A DNA stretch of 64,000 nucleotides, taken from MGIIa-L3 sp038150305. Lineage in GTDB: Archaea > Thermoplasmatota > Poseidoniia > Poseidoniales > Poseidoniaceae. Below the pieces are notes generated by a model. That model ran no database searches, was not told the origin of the DNA, and saw only the letters and a program-made list of their open reading frames with translations. The DNA lies in contig JAYOTG010000005.1 of assembly GCA_038150305.1 (NCBI GenBank), positions 1 to 64,000 on the forward strand, read 5' to 3'. Below are positions 44,305-51,782 of this stretch, one piece after another. The first letter of the stretch is position 1. Each line of letters opens with the position of its first letter. The position numbers were made by a program, and so were the translations under genes.

Positions 44305-45621
44305 ATGGCCGGTGGTGGAGGCGATGCGCTCGCATCGGCACTCCCGCCACACGCCGAAGCTTGGCTCGAGCAGGTCATGGCAGCCCCTGACGGGCTCCGC
44401 GAGGTCGTCAACCGGTTGTTCGCGCTCGGATCTCGCGTATGGTTGGTCGGTGGCTGCGTCAGGGACGTGCTTGCCGACCGCGGACGTGCGCCTCATGACG
44501 TTGACTTGGCGGTTGACGTCGAGCCTGCGGTGATGCTGGAGGGCTTTGGAGCGATGGCGATCGACACCGGTTCCGCCTTCGGCACGGTGACCCTCAAGGC
44601 CAGCGGAGCCGTCGAGCCGTTCCAAGCCACGACCTTGCGTATCGACGGCACCTACGTCGATGGGCGTCGCCCGGAAGGCGTGGAATTGGTGACGGAAATC
44701 GCCCTCGACCTCGCTCGCCGTGACTTGACGATCAACGCGATGGCCATTGATCTCGAAACGCACCAACTCATCGACCTTCACGGCGGGCGCAGCGACCTTC
44801 GCGGTGGCAGGCTACGGGCGGTCGGGATGGCCGATGAGCGCCTTCAGGAGGATGCACTTCGCGTCCTCCGCGTCTATAGATTCGCAGCCAGCCCACCACC
44901 GCACCACGCCACGTGGACCGTCGACGGCCCGCTGCGCGCGGCGTTGCGCACCAGAGCGCCAGGCCTTGCCGCCATCCCCGCGGAGCGTATTTGGGGCGAG
45001 CTTTCGCGGCTCCTCGACGCGCCGCTCGCCGACCAAGCCTTGGTGATGATGCACGAAGACGGGGTCTTGCAGGACCTCATCGTGGACCGTCATCCCGCTG
45101 CAGCCGGGCTTGAGGCGCTCCGTGGAGCACCTGGACTCGGCGATGAACGGCTCGCTCTGCTCCTGTCCGATCATGACGGGCCCGGCGTGGACGATGTGCT
45201 TCGCGGCCTGAAGATCCCAAAACGGGTGATCGCTCGCGTCAGAACGCTGGTGGCCGCCATGCGCGCCCCCCCACCGACCACGCCGCAAGCCGTTCGCGTT
45301 CTGCGGCACCGGTGGGGGGACGACATGGACGTGTTGCTTCGCTTGGTCAACGTCCTCGAAGGCCTTGGTGCCGCCCAAGGCTGGTTCGCCGCATCGCCCC
45401 TCATCGAAGCCACACCGCCTGCACGCATGAGTGGGGCACTGCTGGACGGTCACGCCATCATGGAGGCAACGGGATTGGCCCATGGCCAAGCCCTCGGGCG
45501 ATTGAAGGATTGGCTGCACTACCTTCAGGTTGAGCGCGACCTGACCACCAAGGAGTCCATGCTCAACCTGTTGTGCCGGCTGCCATGGGAACAGCCTGAC
45601 CCCACGTGGCCGAGGCTTTGA
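44305..45621 (+). CDS. cca: class II tRNA nucleotidyltransferase/poly(A) polymerase family enzyme
   Basis: Nucleotidyltransferase of the bacterial/eukaryotic type that adds CCA to tRNA 3' ends or polyadenylates RNA. In the 438 residues: VGGCVRD (about 49-55), HDVDLAV with the catalytic aspartates (about 64-70), the neck motif ARRDLTINAMA, and EDALRVLRVYRFAA. Archaea normally use the unrelated class I enzyme, so this gene looks of bacterial descent. Whether it is the cell's CCA-adding enzyme cannot be told here. The ATG at 44305 is probably leaderless. The 3' end overlaps the next gene by 16 bases. Confidence 0.88.
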   Translation: MAGGGGDALASALPPHAEAWLEQVMAAPDGLREVVNRLFALGSRVWLVGGCVRDVLADRGRAPHDVDLAVDVEPAVMLEGFGAMAIDTGSAFGTVTLKASGAVEPFQATTLRIDGTYVDGRRPEGVELVTEIALDLARRDLTINAMAIDLETHQLIDLHGGRSDLRGGRLRAVGMADERLQEDALRVLRVYRFAASPPPHHATWTVDGPLRAALRTRAPGLAAIPAERIWGELSRLLDAPLADQALVMMHEDGVLQDLIVDRHPAAAGLEALRGAPGLGDERLALLLSDHDGPGVDDVLRGLKIPKRVIARVRTLVAAMRAPPPTTPQAVRVLRHRWGDDMDVLLRLVNVLEGLGAAQGWFAASPLIEATPPARMSGALLDGHAIMEATGLAHGQALGRLKDWLHYLQVERDLTTKESMLNLLCRLPWEQPDPTWPRL

Positions 45622-46517
45622 CCAAATACGGCCACACCTTCAAATCTCAACCCCGTCCTTCCCCGGCCATGGTGCGCAACGCAGTGGTCAACCTCGCTCG
45701 TCAACGTGCAGCAGAAGCCCTGCGTGCGAAGGGCGTCAACAACGACATCATCGACCGCTTGCCCTCCATCGAAGACGGTTTCGTGAATTGGATTTCAAGG
45801 AGCGACATGCCGATGGAGGCCATCGACGAAATGCTCCGAGCACGCGGTGGATTCGTTGAACCGGGCGACCTGTCAAACATCGTCGAGCGAACCACGGGCC
45901 ACGCCCCCCCAACATGGGTCCTTGATCTGCTGATGACCTCCATGGATGCCGACGGAGACGGGATGTTGTCCAACACCGAAGTCTGGACGTGGGCCAACGA
46001 TCGTGGGCTTGACGTGCCGCCGCACTTGTTGGTCACCGAGGAACCCGAGCCCGCCGAGGAATCGGAACCGGAACCCGTCGAGGAGCCGCAGCCGGAAGTC
46101 ACGGCTCAGGAGCCAGCGCCTGTTCAGCCGACGCCTGAACCCGAGCAGGTTCAGGTCGATCCCGTACAAACACAACCGATGCCACGGCCCGTGGCCGCCG
46201 CCGCCGCGGCCCAATCCTCGTTGGAAGGGCTGCTCGACACCTTCTCGCAAAATTTGCGCGGGGATGAGATTCAAGCCATCCTGACCGCCAACCCGCACAC
46301 CTTCCACATTTCCGGGACGGTCAAGGGAGACAAAGCAACCCTGCTCGGTGAAGTCGGGTGGCGTGATGGGAGGACCCTGACCGTGTCCACCCCGCTCGGT
46401 GACGTTGACGTGCAACTGCCGAGCGCGATGCCCACCAACCTCCGTCATGTGGACCATCACTTGCTGCTCCACGACTGGAACCGCGGACTTGCGCGGCCGG
46501 TGTTCCGGCTGGCTTGA
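45606..46517 (+). CDS. protein with EF-hand-like motif and Pro/Glu-rich linker
   Basis: A 303-residue protein of unknown function. The N-terminal 130 residues are helical and end in one EF-hand-like loop, DADGDGMLSNTE (about residue 118), with all calcium-ligand positions filled. A low-complexity linker of about 55 residues rich in Glu and Pro follows. A small C-terminal beta-rich domain (about 205-303) completes it. The GTG at 45606 overlaps the end of the CCA-type gene; ATG at 45669 is an alternative. Its stop abuts that of the acyl-CoA dehydrogenase as TGATCA. No signal peptide is present. Confidence 0.65.
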   Translation: MAEALTKYGHTFKSQPRPSPAMVRNAVVNLARQRAAEALRAKGVNNDIIDRLPSIEDGFVNWISRSDMPMEAIDEMLRARGGFVEPGDLSNIVERTTGHAPPTWVLDLLMTSMDADGDGMLSNTEVWTWANDRGLDVPPHLLVTEEPEPAEESEPEPVEEPQPEVTAQEPAPVQPTPEPEQVQVDPVQTQPMPRPVAAAAAAQSSLEGLLDTFSQNLRGDEIQAILTANPHTFHISGTVKGDKATLLGEVGWRDGRTLTVSTPLGDVDVQLPSAMPTNLRHVDHHLLLHDWNRGLARPVFRLA

Positions 46518-47687
46518 TCATCGAAGCGCACGCGCGATGACGAGGCGCTGAACTTCCTGCGTTCCTTCGTAGATTTGAGTGATCTTGGCGTCGCGGAAGA
46601 AACGCTCGACGGGGAATTCCTTGGTGTAGCCGTAGCCACCGAGCACCTGAATCGCACGCTCCGTCACCCACATGGCCGTATCCCCTGCGAAGAGTTTGGC
46701 CATGCTGGCCTCCTTGCTGTGGCGCGGACCGTCGGCTTCGTAGTGGTGCTCCTTCGCCCACGCGGCGCGGTACACCAGGAGACGAGCGGCCTCGATTTGG
46801 GTGGCCATGTCCGCCAGATACGCGGTGATCATCTGGTGGGCCACGATCGGCTTGCCGAAGGTCTCGCGCTCGTGGGCGTACTTCAGCGCCGCTTCGTAGG
46901 CGCCCTGAGCGATGCCAAGCGCCTGAGCGGCGATGCCAATGCGGCTGTTGTCCAGCGCGTTCATGGCGATGGGGAACCCGTTGCCTGCGCCCTTGAGCAC
47001 GTTGGCCACGGGCACCTTGCAATCCTCGAGGATGAGCGTGCAGGTGTCCGAGGAACGGATGCCGAGCTTGTCCTCCTTCTTCCCAACGGTCAGGCCTTCA
47101 AAGGCCTGCTCGACGATGAAGGCCGTGGTGCCACCGTGCTTCTTGACGCCGAAGTCAGGATGATCGACGTCCTTGGCGAAGAGCACGTAAATGCCGGCTT
47201 GAGCGCCGTTGGTGACCCACATCTTCTCGCCGTTGAGCAGGTAGTGCGAACCGTCGTCGCTGAGCTTCGCTCGGCATCCCATCGCCGCGGCGTCGGTGCC
47301 GGCGCCGGCTTCGCTGAGGGAGTAAGCACCCACCTCGCCGGCGGCGAGACGTGGGAGGTAAGCGTGCTTCTGTTCCTCGGTCCCGTGCAGGTTGATGGTC
47401 ATCGCACACAAGCCCACGTGAACGCAAAACATCACAGCAAAGGAGGGGTCAACGCGTGCAAGTTCCTCCACGATGATGGCTTCCGCGATGTCGTTCAACT
47501 TCGCTCCACCGTATTCGTCGGGGATGGTCACGCCTTGGAGGCCGAGTTCGAGGAAGGCTTGCCACTCCTCAACCGGCGGGCGCTGGTCGTGGTCTCGCGC
47601 CTCTGCGGTCGGAGCCAAGACGGTCTCGGCAAAGTCACGAACCATGTCACGAATCATCTGGTTTTCTTCGCTTTCGAGGAAGTCCAT
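46518..47687 (-). CDS. acyl-CoA dehydrogenase
   Basis: FAD enzyme that oxidises acyl-CoA to enoyl-CoA, probably in fatty- or branched-acid degradation, passing electrons to ETF. The 389 residues match the family. SLSEAGAGTDAAA (FAD/substrate loop), WVTNGAQAG, the RETFGKPIVAHQM segment, VLGGYGYTKEFPVERFFRDAK, and IYEGTQEVQR with the catalytic glutamate are all present. The start is ATG 47687. A palindromic operator-like site lies in its upstream region. It is divergent from a GcvH-like gene, which may be functionally linked. Confidence 0.93.
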   Translation of the reverse strand: MDFLESEENQMIRDMVRDFAETVLAPTAEARDHDQRPPVEEWQAFLELGLQGVTIPDEYGGAKLNDIAEAIIVEELARVDPSFAVMFCVHVGLCAMTINLHGTEEQKHAYLPRLAAGEVGAYSLSEAGAGTDAAAMGCRAKLSDDGSHYLLNGEKMWVTNGAQAGIYVLFAKDVDHPDFGVKKHGGTTAFIVEQAFEGLTVGKKEDKLGIRSSDTCTLILEDCKVPVANVLKGAGNGFPIAMNALDNSRIGIAAQALGIAQGAYEAALKYAHERETFGKPIVAHQMITAYLADMATQIEAARLLVYRAAWAKEHHYEADGPRHSKEASMAKLFAGDTAMWVTERAIQVLGGYGYTKEFPVERFFRDAKITQIYEGTQEVQRLVIARALR

Positions 47688-47720
47688 TGGCGCACCCGAA
47701 CCGAGGACAGGACGTCGGCT

Positions 47721-47747
47721 CTTCAAGCATGTGCATGCACCTTGAAG
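47721..47747. promoter_or_regulatory. imperfect palindrome between the acyl-CoA dehydrogenase and GcvH-like genes
   Basis: The arms CTTCAAGCATG and CATGC(ACC)TTGAAG flank a TG centre. They are 11-base complementary arms apart from a three-base insertion. The site lies 34-60 bases before the dehydrogenase ATG, where a minus-strand transcript from the TATA at 47761 would start, so a repressor bound here could control that gene. Confidence 0.45.
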
Positions 47748-47760
47748 GCCCTTTGGTGGC

Positions 47761-47770
47761 ATTGAAATAC
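47761..47770. promoter_or_regulatory. TATA-like element shared by the GcvH-like and dehydrogenase genes
   Basis: ATTGAAATAC lies about 21 bases before ATG 47791 (leaderless, plus strand). Its complement, GTATTTCAAT, would start a minus-strand transcript inside the palindrome at 47721-47747, giving the dehydrogenase a leader. Confidence 0.4.
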
Positions 47771-47790
47771 CGCGTGTTTCACGCCGCGAC

Positions 47791-48195
47791 ATGGACGAGG
47801 AGGACATCGAGTTCACCATCGCACACAACCGCCGCTATTCGAACGCCCATCTTTGGTTCCAAGACGTCAAAGACGAACGCGTGATGATCGGCATCAGCGA
47901 GTACCTGCTCGCCGACGCCGGAGCGGTGCTGCGCGTCAACCTGCCCGACCAAGGCCAGGAAATCGGTGAGGGCGACGTGTTGTTCTCGCTGCGCACCGAG
48001 TACGAAGCCCTTCGCTTCATGTGCCCGTTCTCGCTGAAGGTCACCGAAGTCAACGGTGAGCTTGAGAGCACGCCGGAGACGATCAACGACTCCCCCTACG
48101 ACAACGGTTGGGTCCTCATCATCGAACCTCATGCTGACGCGGACGACGCGCTGCTCGAGGCCGACGAATACATCGAATTCCTGCACGAAGCCTGA
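47791..48195 (+). CDS. GcvH-like protein lacking the lipoyl-lysine
   Basis: A 134-residue lipoyl-domain-like protein. The sequence follows glycine-cleavage H protein: an N-terminal HLWFQ segment like the H-protein HxW, GISEYLLADAGAVLRVNLPDQGQEI, the strand around SLRTEYEALRFMCPFSLKV, then EVNGELESTPETINDSPYDNGWVL. In true H protein the turn reads ESVKA with the lipoylated lysine; here the aligned stretch is TEYEA with no lysine. It therefore should not carry lipoate there. It may be a structural or binding relative. It is leaderless and divergent from the acyl-CoA dehydrogenase. Confidence 0.75.
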   Translation: MDEEDIEFTIAHNRRYSNAHLWFQDVKDERVMIGISEYLLADAGAVLRVNLPDQGQEIGEGDVLFSLRTEYEALRFMCPFSLKVTEVNGELESTPETINDSPYDNGWVLIIEPHADADDALLEADEYIEFLHEA

Positions 48196-48202
48196 GCCAA
48201 GG

Positions 48203-48212
48203 CTAAGTTCCA
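48203..48212 (+). promoter_or_regulatory. TATA-like box of hpt
   Basis: CTAAGTTCCA lies about 19-28 bases before ATG 48231, and no ribosome binding site is present. The same CTAAGT core precedes moaA. Confidence 0.5.
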
Positions 48213-48230
48213 ACCGGGCCAGCCGCGCCC

Positions 48231-48818
48231 ATGGACCAAGCCATGCAACGGTTGAGCGCCTCGCTTGAGGCGGCACCGATCGTCTGGAAAGACGGCTACC
48301 CGTACTTCGTCCACCCCGTGACCGACGGTGTGCCGAGGCTCGAAGGCGAGGTGCTTTCCGCCATCGTCCACCTCATCGGTGAACGCGTTGACTGGGACGA
48401 CGTTGACCTGATCCTCGGCATCGAGGCGATGGGGCTGCCGCTGACCGCTCCTTTGTCCGTCCAACACGACCGACCGTTGGTCGTCGCCCGAAAGCGGGCC
48501 TATGGATTGGAAAGCGAGGTCGTGGTGGATCAAAGCACAGGCTACTCCAAGGGCGCGATGTACCTCAACGACGTCCGCCCCGGCGAGCGCGTGCTCATCG
48601 TGGACGACGTTCTCTCCACGGGCGGGACCTTGCGCGCCGTCATCGACGGCATCAGGCGATGCGGCGCGGAAGTCGCACAGGTGGTCATCGTCGTCGAAAA
48701 AGGCCCCGGCTTGGCCGAGATGCACCGTGACGACCCATCCCTGAACCTGTCTGCCCTCATCGCGGTGGATGTGGTGGACGGGCGGGTCGTCACGCGCCCT
48801 GCGACGAGCATGGCTTGA
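48231..48818 (+). CDS. hpt: archaeal purine (hypoxanthine/adenine) phosphoribosyltransferase
   Basis: Salvage enzyme joining a purine base to PRPP. Its 195 residues match the archaeal Hpt group: APIVWKDGYPYFVHPVTDG near the start, GIEAMGLPLTAPLS, RKRAYGL, TGYSKGAMYLN, and the PRPP-binding motif VLIVDDVLSTGGTL (about 121-134). VVIVVEKGPG follows. The base used (hypoxanthine/guanine versus adenine) is not clear from sequence. The ATG at 48231 is leaderless; an internal ATG four codons on is less likely. It is followed by dph2 34 bases on. Confidence 0.9.
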   Translation: MDQAMQRLSASLEAAPIVWKDGYPYFVHPVTDGVPRLEGEVLSAIVHLIGERVDWDDVDLILGIEAMGLPLTAPLSVQHDRPLVVARKRAYGLESEVVVDQSTGYSKGAMYLNDVRPGERVLIVDDVLSTGGTLRAVIDGIRRCGAEVAQVVIVVEKGPGLAEMHRDDPSLNLSALIAVDVVDGRVVTRPATSMA

Positions 48819-48852
48819 AAGCCGGACGGCCTGACGGCCAGCCGGGAGCGCC

Positions 48853-49959
48853 ATGGACCTCGACCGTCATGATTTCCAACTCGAAGAGTTGATGACGCGC
48901 ATCAAAGACGGCGACCACCGTCTCATCGCCTTGCAGGTGCCTGAAGGGCTCAAGATGCAAGCGCTGGAAATGATGGACGCCATCGAAACCGACACCAGCG
49001 CAAAGGTGGTGCTCGCTGCCGATCCGTGCTACGGCGCCTGCGATTTGGTGCACGACAAGATGCAGATGATGGGTGTGGAACTGGTGGCACATATGGGCCA
49101 CTCGCAGATGAACATCGATTCGGGCATGCCCACGCAATTCATCGACGTCACCTACGAGGGCGACCCTGAACTTCAGCCCGTTCTCCCCATCCTCCACGCC
49201 CACCGCGAGGGGGCGAGGAAGCGCCTCGAGGGAGCCAGCGACGCTCCGCTGACCGAAGAAGAAGCGCAAGAGCGCTTCCTCGATGCTGTCGGCCGAACCG
49301 CGGCGTTGACCGACGTGAAACTCGGACTGGTCGGCTCCATCCAGCACCTCCATCTCCTCCCTACGTTCTGCGAACGGCTCGAGGAGGCAGGGTTCGACGT
49401 CACCGTGCCGCTTGGTGGTGCTCGGCTGACCTTCCCTGGCCAGGTGCTGGGCTGCAACTACTCGGGCGACGACGACAACATCGGCCACTACCTCTTCCTC
49501 GGCAGCGGCGACTTCCACCCCATCGGCTTGGTCCTGCACACCGGCAAGCCCCTCGCGATGCTCGACCCCTACACCGGCGAAGCCACCGAGATGTCCCTCC
49601 AGCGCATCGAGCGCATCCTTCGGCAGCGCTTCGGGTTGATCATGGCCTGCCAAGACGCCGAACGCTACGGCATCCTCATCGGCGAAAAGCCCGGCCAAAT
49701 GCGTCGAACCCTCGCCCTTCGCATGAAGCGCATGCTCGAGCGCCACGGGAAGAAGGGCTACCTGCTCGCCCTCGAACACGTTGGCCCGGAGCTCATCGAC
49801 TTCTATCCGGTCGACGCGTTCGTGAACACCGCCTGCCCTCGCATCGCCATCGATGATGCCGTGAAGTACGCCAAGCCGCTCATCACGCCCTTCGAGCTTG
49901 AAGTGACCCTCGGTGAGAAGGACTGGGGTGAAGGCTACCGCTTCGACGAAATCCCCTGA
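48853..49959 (+). CDS. dph2: diphthamide biosynthesis radical enzyme Dph2
   Basis: Transfers the 3-amino-3-carboxypropyl group of SAM to the histidine of elongation factor 2, the first step of diphthamide synthesis, using a 4Fe-4S cluster. The 368-residue protein has the three cluster cysteines in DPCYGAC (about 59), LGCNYSG (about 200) and NTACPRIAIDD (about 327), each in its expected domain. There is a helical insertion around residues 115-150 (EEEAQERFLD). Stop and the next start codon overlap at 49958-49961, though a later start for cdc6 is preferred. Confidence 0.94.
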   Translation: MDLDRHDFQLEELMTRIKDGDHRLIALQVPEGLKMQALEMMDAIETDTSAKVVLAADPCYGACDLVHDKMQMMGVELVAHMGHSQMNIDSGMPTQFIDVTYEGDPELQPVLPILHAHREGARKRLEGASDAPLTEEEAQERFLDAVGRTAALTDVKLGLVGSIQHLHLLPTFCERLEEAGFDVTVPLGGARLTFPGQVLGCNYSGDDDNIGHYLFLGSGDFHPIGLVLHTGKPLAMLDPYTGEATEMSLQRIERILRQRFGLIMACQDAERYGILIGEKPGQMRRTLALRMKRMLERHGKKGYLLALEHVGPELIDFYPVDAFVNTACPRIAIDDAVKYAKPLITPFELEVTLGEKDWGEGYRFDEIP

Positions 49960-50006
49960 TGCGGGGGAGCATGTTCAAGAACGGCTGTCGTCGTTGTTGC
50001 TACGTT

Positions 50007-51188
50007 ATGGTGGACTACCTCGATGCCATCGGAGCGGGCCTCATCCTGCTCGACCCGACGCCACTCGGGTTCGATTACCTCCCTGCGGAGCTCGTGGCCC
50101 GCGACGACCTCCAACGCGCCTTAGCGGGTCGCTTTTCGAGCATTGGACACGCCAGCGGCTCGGGACGCGCGGTCATCACCGGGCCGGTCGGGAGCGGAAA
50201 AACGAGCCTTGTCCGACGTTTTTGCGACGACGTGGCCAAGCATCTGATCGGGACACGCGACATCGCGGTGGCCCACATCAACTGCCGGAACGAAAACACG
50301 ACCATGCAGGTGATGCACAAGATCGTCGCCCAAATGGACGAGCGCCACCCCGACCGTGGGCTGTCCAGCGGCGAACTTCTCGCGAGCATCCGCCGCTTGG
50401 TCTCCGCCCGACGCGGGCACCTCATCGTGGTGCTCGACGAAGTGGACCATCTGCTGCGTCGAGCGGGCAACGACATCCTCTACCATCTGTTGCGCATCGA
50501 CGAGGATGCCGCCTCTGAAGGCACGCTGTCGCTCATCCTCATCAGCCAGGAGCAGATCCTCGACGTGCTGGAAGGTGCGGTCATTTCACGGCTTGGCGCG
50601 TCCAACCACCTGCGGATTCCGGCCTACAACCGTGAGGAACTGACGGCCATCGCCGAACAGCGGGCCACGCTGGCCTTGCGCCCCGGCTCGTGGCAGGACA
50701 CCCACATCGCCCTGATCGCCGAAGCGGCCGCCGCCAACGGCGATGCACGAGCGGCCATCGAATTGCTCGACACCGCCGTCCGCAACGCAGAGGCCGACGG
50801 CCGACGCGAACTGCGTGCCGACGACATCCAACGCGCTGCAACCGAACTTCCGAGCACCCATGCCGACGGCCTGGTCGATGAGTTGAACCTGCATCAGCTG
50901 TTGGTGCTCTTGGCCGTTGCACGACGCCTCAGGCGCGCGGACCACATCACCAGCGGAGACATCGACCAACTCTACGCCGTCGTGTGCGAGGAACATGACG
51001 CTGAAGCACGCAGCCACACGACGATCTGGAAGATCGTCAAGGAGCTCGAAGCACGCGGCCTGATCGCGACCCGTGTGGCGCCTGTCGGCTCCGGCCGAGG
51101 CCGGACCACGCATGTCACCATGCCAACGGTGTTGCCGGCGGACCTCATCCCAAGGATCGAAGATTCGGTGCCAAGACGGCGTCGCTGA
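50007..51188 (+). CDS. cdc6: Orc1/Cdc6 family replication initiator
   Basis: Origin-binding AAA+ ATPase. The 393-residue protein has Walker A ITGPVGSGKTS (about 57-67), Walker B VVLDEVDHLL (about 141-150), sensor 1 SLILISQE and the arginine-bearing helix after VISRLGASNHLRIPAYN. The archaeal lid IAEAAAANGDARAAIELL and a C-terminal winged helix (TTIWKIVKELEARGLI) follow. Initiators of this type bind origin repeats; none was recognised beside this gene. Starts at 49959 and 49971 would add a cysteine-rich N terminus (NGCRRCC), which looks unnatural, so ATG 50007 is preferred with moderate confidence. Confidence 0.92.
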   Translation: MVDYLDAIGAGLILLDPTPLGFDYLPAELVARDDLQRALAGRFSSIGHASGSGRAVITGPVGSGKTSLVRRFCDDVAKHLIGTRDIAVAHINCRNENTTMQVMHKIVAQMDERHPDRGLSSGELLASIRRLVSARRGHLIVVLDEVDHLLRRAGNDILYHLLRIDEDAASEGTLSLILISQEQILDVLEGAVISRLGASNHLRIPAYNREELTAIAEQRATLALRPGSWQDTHIALIAEAAAANGDARAAIELLDTAVRNAEADGRRELRADDIQRAATELPSTHADGLVDELNLHQLLVLLAVARRLRRADHITSGDIDQLYAVVCEEHDAEARSHTTIWKIVKELEARGLIATRVAPVGSGRGRTTHVTMPTVLPADLIPRIEDSVPRRRR

Positions 51189-51210
51189 GGCCCGTTTTGG
51201 CTCCGGTGAG

Positions 51211-51218
51211 CATAAATA
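51211..51218 (+). promoter_or_regulatory. TATA box of the rps6e operon
   Basis: CATAAATA is the clearest TATA box in the window. It is 39 bases before ATG 51257, leaving a leader of about 20 bases that carries the ribosome binding site GGTGAGG. Confidence 0.65.
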
Positions 51219-51256
51219 GAGGCCGCATGTCGGCGGACTGCACCTTGGTGAGGCTC

Positions 51257-51739
51257 ATGGCTGATGGAGAATTCATTGCCGTCGTCAACGACACGAACCC
51301 GGCCAACAACGGCCGCTCGTACAACGTGACGATTTCCGGCAACAACCACGCACAGTTCCTCGGAAAGCGCATCGGCGATGTCGTCGACGGCATCTTCGTG
51401 GGCGAGGGCGAAACCGCCCTGAACGGCTACAAGCTGGAAATCACCGGCGGCTCCGACAAGACCGGCACCCCGATGCGCCGTGATCTCGACGGTGGCTCCC
51501 GCCAATCCGTCCTGGTCACCGCCTCGACCGGGTACAAGGGTCACAAGCTCGTGCAGAAGACCAAGAAGGGCGAGAAGCGCACTTTCCGCTACGTTCCAGA
51601 CGGTCTGCGTCGCCGCCGCAACTTCCGCGGCAACACCGTGACGCAAGACACCCGTCAAATCAACCTCAAGGTCGTCGAAGCCGGCAACAAGCCGCTCGAG
51701 GCCATCTTCGGTGCCGACGAGGAACCGGCCGCGGAGTGA
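51257..51739 (+). CDS. rps6e: 30S ribosomal protein S6e
   Basis: Small-subunit ribosomal protein found in archaea and eukaryotes. The 160-residue protein has NDTNPANNGRSYNVTISG near the start and FLGKRIGDVVDG. GSDKTGTPMRRDLDG is the most conserved stretch, and RRRRNFRGNTV follows. The basic, glycine-rich composition and length are normal for the archaeal form. The start is ATG 51257 with GGTGAGG upstream. It leads the typical archaeal cluster rps6e, aIF2-gamma, PIN-domain protein. Confidence 0.96.
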   Translation: MADGEFIAVVNDTNPANNGRSYNVTISGNNHAQFLGKRIGDVVDGIFVGEGETALNGYKLEITGGSDKTGTPMRRDLDGGSRQSVLVTASTGYKGHKLVQKTKKGEKRTFRYVPDGLRRRRNFRGNTVTQDTRQINLKVVEAGNKPLEAIFGADEEPAAE

Positions 51740-51782
51740 ACCCCGAGAGGGACGTCGAGCACGACAGGAAGGAGAGGGAGCG

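Noticed and set aside
46040..46200. Repetitive Glu/Pro codons as a DNA repeat or CRISPR-like element
   Set aside because: It is an in-frame low-complexity protein linker with irregular spacing, not a repeat array.
46575..47765. 396-residue plus-strand open frame
   Set aside because: Antisense to the acyl-CoA dehydrogenase; no conserved motif.
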